NCBI GenBank assembly: GCA_009760855.2
Contig: WPIO01000059.1
Location: 972,001-1,036,000 of the forward strand
Length of the DNA: 64,000 nt
Origin: Cristatella mucedo
Taxonomy: Eukaryota; Bryozoa; Phylactolaemata; Cristatellidae
Reading direction: 5' to 3'
In this document: one piece after another, positions 58,270 through 64,000 of the stretch
Layout: each line of letters opens with the position of its first letter
How positions within the stretch are numbered: position 1 is the first letter of the stretch
Made by a program: the position numbers and the translations under genes
The notes under the pieces: generated by a model
What the model was told of the DNA's origin: nothing
The model's database searches: none
The model's input: the letters and a program-made list of their open reading frames with translations, nothing else

Positions 58270-61200
58270 ATCTCTCTCTCTCTATCTATCTATCTCTCTC
58301 TCTTTCTATCTCGATCCGCCGAGCCTCGTGTCTGTCACCGCTCGTGTCTGTTTCCCCGATTGTACGAGCTCAGCAGTGCCGTGTGCGTTGCTGCTGCTGC
58401 TGCTGCTGCTGGTGTGAGCCAATGCAACGGGAAATGAGTGGTCGCCTGCAGAGGGCACCCATCAGCTATTGGGCTCCATCGCGTGCGATTGGCAATCCCC
58501 GGCTCATTTTCTGCTCGCGCGCACAAAAACGCCCACACCTTCTTGCGCATAAGTTTCTCTTTATGCAGACGACCGTAAGCGTCCCAAAGGGGCTGGGGGG
58601 GCTCATCTGGAGACCGACCGACCGATCCCAAGTTGGACAACTACTCTCCAACTGCCGACTATGGCACATCTTTTTCAGCGGTCCTGAGCTGCTACTTCTA
58701 TGCTACTCACTACCTCAACTGCTCTCCTAACTCTGCTATGCTTCCCACTTTCTCTTTGTTGCGTGAGACGAAGTCTGTTGGCTACCGAATGCGTACCGAA
58801 AGCCGCTTAGGCTGTGAGTGCGCTATACAAAACTCTCCTGCGTAACACCCACATGGTCTTTATGACTTTGTGGAGTTACTGACGGAGATACATTACATTA
58901 CATTGCGACTGCCGACAAGCAGGCGCGTCAGTTTTGCCAGCCCAAATGCAAGCCAAGCTCTCACGGCTCTAGTTCCTCCGAGAAACCTTTGGGGACGTAG
59001 TGTGACGTGCCTGTCTTAAATAGTGCAAGTTGACGTCGCTCGACTCCGGCTTCTTTTCACGGTTGCTTCAGCTCCTCCTCCATAACGAGGCTGGCGGTGT
59101 GTGTGCGACTTCGAGCTCGTCGCATGTCGCAGGCCGATCTCCGCATAGTCCGAGCCGCACGCGCCCTTTTTGTCTGTCTTTTGCAGCACATTCTCCCGCC
59201 CGTTCGCAACAGCTCGCTGCTGAAGAAGAAGCTGAAGAAGAGAAAGACCGAGCAGTCGCACCGGAAGCCGGAGCGCATTCCGGGCTCCGACTTCAGGGCG
59301 TGGGACAAGTTTGACGTGGTAGGCCGCCTGCCGCTCGGCAGCGTCCCACACCCATGCCACCGGCGGCAGCAGCAGACGACCCGCTCGCTTCTCACGTGAC
59401 CTGCCGCCGGCCACGCTGGCTGTTCGACGCGAAGCAGCGTGGCGCTGCTCTCCAGGACGCTGGTGGCTGCGGCAGCCAGCAGCCACTGCTTGCGGCAGCG
59501 GCAGCGCCGCTCGGTGTGTGAACGCGTGTGTGTCGTGAATCTGGCCTCACCGTGCAGCCTCGATAGCGTCAAATCTCTCTTTGCTCGGTTGGCGGCAAAG
59601 AGTGTGCCGCCGGCTTCAGGTGTTTCGATGGTGCCACCGTGTAAAGCCCCCTGGTCGCGTACCTGTTTGCTGCTGTGTCGTGAATGAACCCTTCTGAACG
59701 AACGAACGAACGGAGTATCTACGCGTGCTGAGCACTGCATCGTGAGCGAGGCAGTGCTCAGCACGCTCGTGCTCTCTTTCCTCACCTCGAGGGCAGACTT
59801 TGCTCTCGCAGTTTGATCACGGGCGCGCCGTGCTTGGCTCGACCGAGCGTGTTGCCTGCGTGCGCCTTGCAGGACGCTGGGGGGGAGGCGCCTCTGTTGC
59901 GTGTAGCCGACCCCGCCCCCAGCCTCCGCACACATGGGCGCAGCCGCAGCAGCTCGATTCTTGATCCTCTATGCTCGCATGCAAGGAAGCCGTGCTCGGC
60001 GCTAGGCTTCGCTTGACCGTGACCCTTGGCTTCGCCTTCGGTGGCTTGCTGCTGAGCATTGAGCGAGCGTGGTCAGTGGCTTCTGGCTCGATGGTAACGA
60101 GTAAATAAGCCGCGATGGCACACTAGGTAAGGCGTTTGCTTTTCACGACCTCCGTTCCGAGGTCGTGGGTTTGAATCTGGCAGTGCATGATTCTCTATTG
60201 CTGCTGCAAGCGGTGGCGGTAGCCGTAAAGGCTCTTCTGTCGCTGCCATGCCAAAGAGACTGTTAAATCAGCTAGTATTTCTTTTCAATCAGCAAATGGT
60301 AATGCTTGTTTTCATTGAGCATGCTACACTAGCCATTCGATCGTGCTTCCTTTGCATCAAATTGTAAAGTGCCTAGAAAGAAATTAAGTTCTCTGAAGGC
60401 GCTGTACAAACGTATTATTATTGTTATGGCAGGACGGTGCGCTAAAGGACTTGGACCAAGATGATCCGCCTTCGGAATACGAGACTGACGAGGAATGGGA
60501 AGTGGAGAGGAAGAAACAGCAGGCGCTCGTGGAGAAGGACATGGTGAGAGCAGAGCTCGGAGGCTGCTGCCCCTGCTTCCGGTGCTACTGCCACTGCTGC
60601 TTCCGATGCTGCTGCTGCTTCCGGTGCTGCCCTGGCTGACGAGCCTCACTCTGCTATGCGCCCGCGCCGATCCTTTATGTACCCCTGTCTCTACCTCTGT
60701 GTGTTGTACTTTGGAATGTATCTCCATCCCTAACTCCGAGTGGCCATGAACTGGGGACGTTATGCTGGAGGCTCTTGTATATATATATATAGCCTGCGTG
60801 AAGGCATTCGGAGGAGGCTCGGCGTTGCTGCAGCTGCTGGGAAGCAGCGACAGTTGGGCAGCCAACTGCCGCTGCTGCCAGCTGGCTGCTACCCTCTGGC
60901 CGCCATTTGCTGGCTGACGGCCGCTGCTGCGCGCTGTCAGGGCAACAGGTGCTACAAGGAGGACAAGTTCGAGGAGGCGGTGGTCTGCTATGCGAAGGCG
61001 ATTGGCTGCGACCCGACCAATGCGTTGTTCTACTCTAATAGAGCGATGGCGCTACTCAAACTTAAGCAGTGAGTATGCGACCACGCTGCTGCTGCTGCCA
61101 CTGGCGCCGCTGTCGCTGCTGCTGGTCGTGGTCTTAGCTAGCCTTTGCACAGGCTTAAGTTGCTGCCGACCTAGCGCGAGTATCATGATTTTACTCACCA

Positions 61201-62520
61201 TTCAATTGCATTTCCCTCTGCAGCAAATGTAAAGCGCCTATAAAGAGATTAAGTTCTCTGAGGGCGCTTTATCAAGTGCATTATTATATATTATTATATA
61301 TCGAAGGTCCCCTGTGGTGTGCAGGAAGAATCTGGCAAATACGGGAGAGGTCCAAGCCACCATACAGGTGGAGATCACTTATGGGAAGTGCACAAAGACA
61401 GGCTAAAGTGTTCATTTAGTAGCACATTACGAAGCTGCTGCACTCTGTTTATGGTGCCACGTCGCAAGGTTGTAGCAAGCATTGGCTGGGAAAGTTGCTA
61501 GTGCAAGGCATGTTGCTGTGCTCTCTGTGTTTGTGCCGGGACCCTTGGAAGGTTGTCACCGCCTACGTGACCCTTGGCAGGTTATCATGTGCCTCCATTG
61601 CCACCCTTTCGAAGTCGCTTGGATTTTTTTCTCACCTTCGGCCGTTCGGTCGGGCGGTCTTTTTCGTATGCCATTTACCTTTTGCCAGGATGCTAACGAC
61701 TGTATTTCGACAGGTTCGACAAAGCAGAGCAAGATTGCAACGAAGCGATATCTCTCGACCCGGGATATGTCAAGACGTATCTGAGGCGAGCCGCCGCTCG
61801 CCGCCAGCTTGGCAAGCTGCGTGAGGCGCTCGGCGACTGCCAGCACGCGCTCACGCTGGAGCCCGATAACCGCGACGCACAAAAAGAAGCCGACATTGTC
61901 GAGCAGGTTAGCTGCTGTTGCTGTTTCCTTGCTTCGTTGCTGCCTATTGCATCAACTTGTAAGCCGGATCTGTTTTTGGATGTCTCCAGTCTGATTCCTG
62001 CAGCTAGCATGGCAAACACCTGTTTTGCCTTTTTTTTTAATGTAAGCCGTTTTCAGAAACATAGCCATTCTTCAATGAACACTACATTTGATCATCGTAC
62101 TCTTGCTTGCATCTTGCTTATTCATAGCCGCCACTGGAGTCCTTAAATCGAGTATAGGCATTCTAGTGTTAAAGGGAAGTCTGCACCTCGTAGCGGCACT
62201 GCAGCTCGAGTTACAGACCTTTGCTGCATTTATTAGTTTAACGAGTCTCTCAGTCTCTTCTCATTTCACATGCATCGCTCAGGATAGTGCTGCTGTCTGT
62301 ATACACAGTCTCCGTGGCTTCTGTTAGCCTATCCAGTGCTATCCTGGTGTTCTGATTGCGCGGTCTGCTATTTAACGTTGGCAACATTTGCAGAATGTGT
62401 AACCATTCGCTAAAAAAGCAGTCACCCTGTTCTGCTCTCCAGCCCGAAGCGTAGGAATCTGCAATGCAGCTGTACATGGGAGGGGTTGGATGTCCTCGAT
62501 CGCCCGCACGCAGCATCCTC

Positions 62521-62586
<66 letters not shown>

Positions 62587-64000
62587 CCAGTCATCCAAGT
62601 GCACTCTGCGGCATAAGCGTCTGCTCGGAGCTGCCCGTAGGGGCTGCGAATTTGCATGTAGACAATAAAAGTGTATTTTTTCCGATACAACCCGTTCGCG
62701 GACCGCGTTGAGTTTCGCACGTACTTCAACCCCATGTGCCCCAGCGGCTGTATTTTCCCCGGAATGCGACCTGTGTGCCCTGGCCGTCTGTGCAGCAGGT
62801 GGAAATGTAGTCTTTGCAGCCGCTAGTGGGCTATCGTTGGTATGAGACAAGTGTTGCCGCTCTAGTGACTGCTTTGGGTGCACGTATATGTCTGGTGCTT
62901 GCAGGCGATGGCCACGCCTGCTCCCAAGTCTGGACTAGTGCTTCCGCTGAAGAAGTCGCCACAAGAGAGGTCGAAGGTGAGAGGTCAAGGTGCAGCAGCA
63001 GCAGCTTTCGATCTGCGAGCAGCCTTCGGCTGCTGCTGCCTTCAGTCGCTCACTCTTTCTCTAAGGATGCGACTTCGATGAGCTCAGAGTGCAGTCCAAG
63101 CAGCAGCCTCGTACGTGTAGCATCAATGCCCTTGCCCTTCAATCTTCATCGTTTGCATTCCTCTCTAGCGAGCAGCTCACTGTGTGTAGACTCACTTTGC
63201 TGAGTCACAGTAGTTCCTTCACGGAAGACAACGCCGCACCATCTTGCCACTTGATGGAAGTGCACCATCTCGCGAGGTGATGGAGTTTCTCACTTTGATT
63301 AGTAGAGATAGCACTCGCGATTTAGCAGACCTCGGGAATGGGTTTACTCGGACAGGGGCTGGATGGGAAAACGTGTACACGTTAGAAATAGCACGAATCG
63401 CTCACTTGCAGAGCTTGCACACATTTAGCGGCACCAAAAACACCTCAGAATGTCTCAGTGAGTGCAGTGCACGCCGCTGTACGGACGTTTGCACGTCTTA
63501 CTTTGCCTTACTTTGTGTACTCTCGCTCGCCGGTGTGTCTCTACTCAGTCGCCCCACCCAAAATCTCCTGAAGCCCCACGAACGCTGCAGAAGCCCCTGA
63601 GGAGGATTGCCATCGAAGAGATCGGAGCTGAAGCGGTGGCCGAGCCGAGGCAGCGTGCCGAGCCGAGGCAGCAGCAGCAGCAGCAGCAACTTGCCTCCGG
63701 CACCTCGTCGGGCTCGGGCAGAGCCCGGGCTGACGCAGCGAAGGACGAGGCAGCGTTCGATCTGCTGCTGGCTGACGGCAGAGCCCGGGCTGACTCGAAA
63801 GCAGACCCAGACTCTGCTGCTGCTGCGGCTGCCGATGCTGGGATCCGCCAGTCCACCGGCGTTCCGCCGGCAGACTCGGCTCGGCCGTCGTCCGCTATCA
63901 GCAGTCCAGCAGATATTGGCGCTGCTCCTCGACCAGAGCAAGAAAGTCGACCGTCGTCGCCTCGGCATGCGAGCAGCTCGTCTTCTGCCTCGCTCCTGCC
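57786..64000 (+). CDS. RPAP3: RPAP3-like R2TP/PAQosome TPR protein, 3' end outside the window
   Basis: RPAP3 links HSP90/HSP70 to the R2TP complex (RUVBL1/2, PIH1D), which assembles RNA polymerase II, snoRNPs, PIKKs and axonemal dyneins. Exons: 57786-57944, 59187-59318, 60433-60543, 60941-61068, 61714-61906, 62905-62976, 63549 to beyond 64000; all phases agree. The N-terminus VELQDYLKDLENWENEIQAK matches EELQDFMRDLENWEKDIKQK of human RPAP3, and LPPVRNSSLLKKK and FRAWDKFDV follow. One three-motif TPR domain (residues ~133-235) has all five carboxylate-clamp residues: K and N in KDMGN, N in YSNRA, K and R in KTYLR. PLRRIAIEEIG in exon 7 matches PLKKVIIEETG. Human RPAP3 has two TPR domains; here only one is present. 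The RPAP3 C-terminal domain would lie downstream. Confidence 0.93.
58139..58312. repeat. (CT)n-rich microsatellite with CTAT variants
   Basis: About 170 bp of CTCTCT with some GCTC, CCTC and CTAT interruptions in RPAP3 intron 1. Confidence 0.97.
58630..58903 (+). mobile_element. LINE-B 3' fragment
   Basis: ACTCTCCAACTGCCGACTAT onward mirrors 37500-37740; ends ATACATTACATTACATT. Confidence 0.88.
59187..59318 (+). CDS. RPAP3: RPAP3 exon 2
   Basis: Acceptor TCTTTTGCAG, donor GTG|GTAGGC, 44 codons. HILPPVRNSSLLKKKLKKRK is a basic stretch, then GSDFRAWDKFDV. Confidence 0.9.
59723..59766. repeat. Inverted repeat, 16-bp perfect arms, 12-nt loop
   Basis: GCGTGCTGAGCACTGC at 59723-59738 and its reverse complement at 59751-59766, in RPAP3 intron 2. 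Confidence 0.95.
60105..60285 (+). mobile_element. SINE S2, near complete
   Basis: AGCCGCGATGGCACACTAGG head, CACGACCTCCGTTCCGAGGTCGTG hairpin, GGGTTTGAATCTG B-box region and end GTTAAATCAGCTAGTATT. Confidence 0.85.
60296..60424 (+). mobile_element. LINE-A 3' fragment next to RPAP3 exon 3
   Basis: CATTGAGCATGCTACACTAG, TTGTAAAGTGCCTAGAAAG, GAAGGCGCTGTACAAACGTATT and a short (ATT)n ending 8 bp before the exon. Confidence 0.87.
60433..60543 (+). CDS. RPAP3: RPAP3 exon 3
   Basis: Acceptor GTTATGGCAG, donor ATG|GTGAGA, 37 codons. Acidic DLDQDDPPSEYETDEEWEVE leads to QALVEKDM, the start of TPR helix 1. A LINE-A tail ends just upstream. Confidence 0.9.
60941..61068 (+). CDS. RPAP3: RPAP3 exon 4 (TPR 1-2)
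   Basis: Acceptor CGCTGTCAG, donor CA|GTGAGT (phase 2). GNRCYKEDKFEEAVVCYAKA and ALFYSNRAMALLKLK. Confidence 0.96.
61183..61302 (+). mobile_element. LINE-A 3' tail fragment
   Basis: CATGATTTTACTCACCATTC, AAAGCGCCTATAAAGAGATT, GAGGGCGCTTTATCAAGTGC and interrupted (ATT/ATA)n in RPAP3 intron 4. Confidence 0.92.
61714..61906 (+). CDS. RPAP3: RPAP3 exon 5 (TPR 2-3)
   Basis: Acceptor TTTCGACAG, donor CAG|GTTAGC. FDKAEQDCNEAISLDPGYVK, then LRRAAARRQLGKLREALGDC and HALTLEPDNRDAQKEADIV. Confidence 0.96.
61907..62522. other. RPAP3 intron 5, nothing recognised before the CTG array
   Basis: No repeat family or RNA gene recognised. Confidence 0.5.
62523..62585. repeat. (CTG)21 trinucleotide array
   Basis: Twenty-one uninterrupted CTG units in RPAP3 intron 5, sense strand CTG. 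Confidence 0.98.
62905..62976 (+). CDS. RPAP3: RPAP3 exon 6
   Basis: 24 codons between acceptor GCTTGCAG and donor AAG|GTGAGA: AMATPAPKSGLVLPLKKSPQ, a Pro/Lys-rich linker. Called on phase and splice sites; the residues are not distinctive. Confidence 0.75.
62977..63548. other. RPAP3 intron 6, nothing recognised
   Basis: No repeat family, exon or RNA gene recognised. Confidence 0.5.
63549..64000 (+). CDS. RPAP3: RPAP3 exon 7 (partial)
   Basis: Acceptor TCTCTACTCAG. After a short linker PLRRIAIEEIGAE matches the conserved PLKKVIIEETG of human RPAP3. A Gln run and a long Ala/Ser/Pro/Asp-rich disordered stretch follow, including RARAD repeated twice. The frame is open to the window end. Confidence 0.87.

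Overview
The window is a piece of a metazoan nuclear genome. Three protein-coding genes can be followed exon by exon through GT-AG introns. The introns are full of non-LTR retrotransposon (LINE) fragments, tRNA-headed SINEs and very long dinucleotide arrays (TA, CT/GA, CA). I see no prokaryotic operon, plasmid, phage or CRISPR feature. The animal looks non-vertebrate, because the inversin and RPAP3 genes are more compact than the vertebrate proteins. I cannot name the phylum from sequence alone.

Region 1 (about 1.9-21.7 kb, + strand) is a villin-family gene. Sixteen exons join with perfectly matching phases into 746 residues: the end of gelsolin repeat 1, repeats 2-6, and a C-terminal villin headpiece ending at the TGA at 21687-21689. 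The first ~70 residues lie upstream of the window.

Region 2 (about 57.45 kb down to 24.2 kb, - strand) is the inversin gene (INVS, NPHP2). Fifteen exons join in frame into about 908 residues: an ankyrin-repeat array, then three IQ motifs and a conserved C-terminal tail. A single 12.7-kb intron (28236-40902) separates IQ1 from IQ2, and the long vertebrate linker between them is missing. Villin and inversin converge on the repeat-rich interval 21.7-24.2 kb.

Region 3 (57786 to the window end, + strand) is the 5' part of RPAP3, the R2TP/PAQosome chaperone adaptor. It has the conserved N-terminus and one three-motif TPR domain with a complete carboxylate clamp. It then runs into a low-complexity region that leaves the window. 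Its start codon is only 334 bp from the proposed inversin start, head to head, so the two genes probably share a bidirectional promoter. Inversin is a ciliary protein, and R2TP-type complexes help assemble axonemal dyneins, so shared regulation would make sense.

The repeat landscape has its own logic. One LINE family (here LINE-A, CR1/L2-like, tail (ATT)n) left more than 25 mostly 5'-truncated copies. A second (LINE-B, ending in ACATT repeats) left four. A tRNA-headed SINE (S1) ends in nearly the same nested-hairpin tail as LINE-A, which suggests it borrows the LINE-A machinery. A second tRNA-headed SINE (S2) has a different tail. Family names LINE-A, LINE-B, S1, S2 and S3 are mine. Repeat boundaries are approximate; exon boundaries are exact to the chosen splice sites but untested by transcript data.
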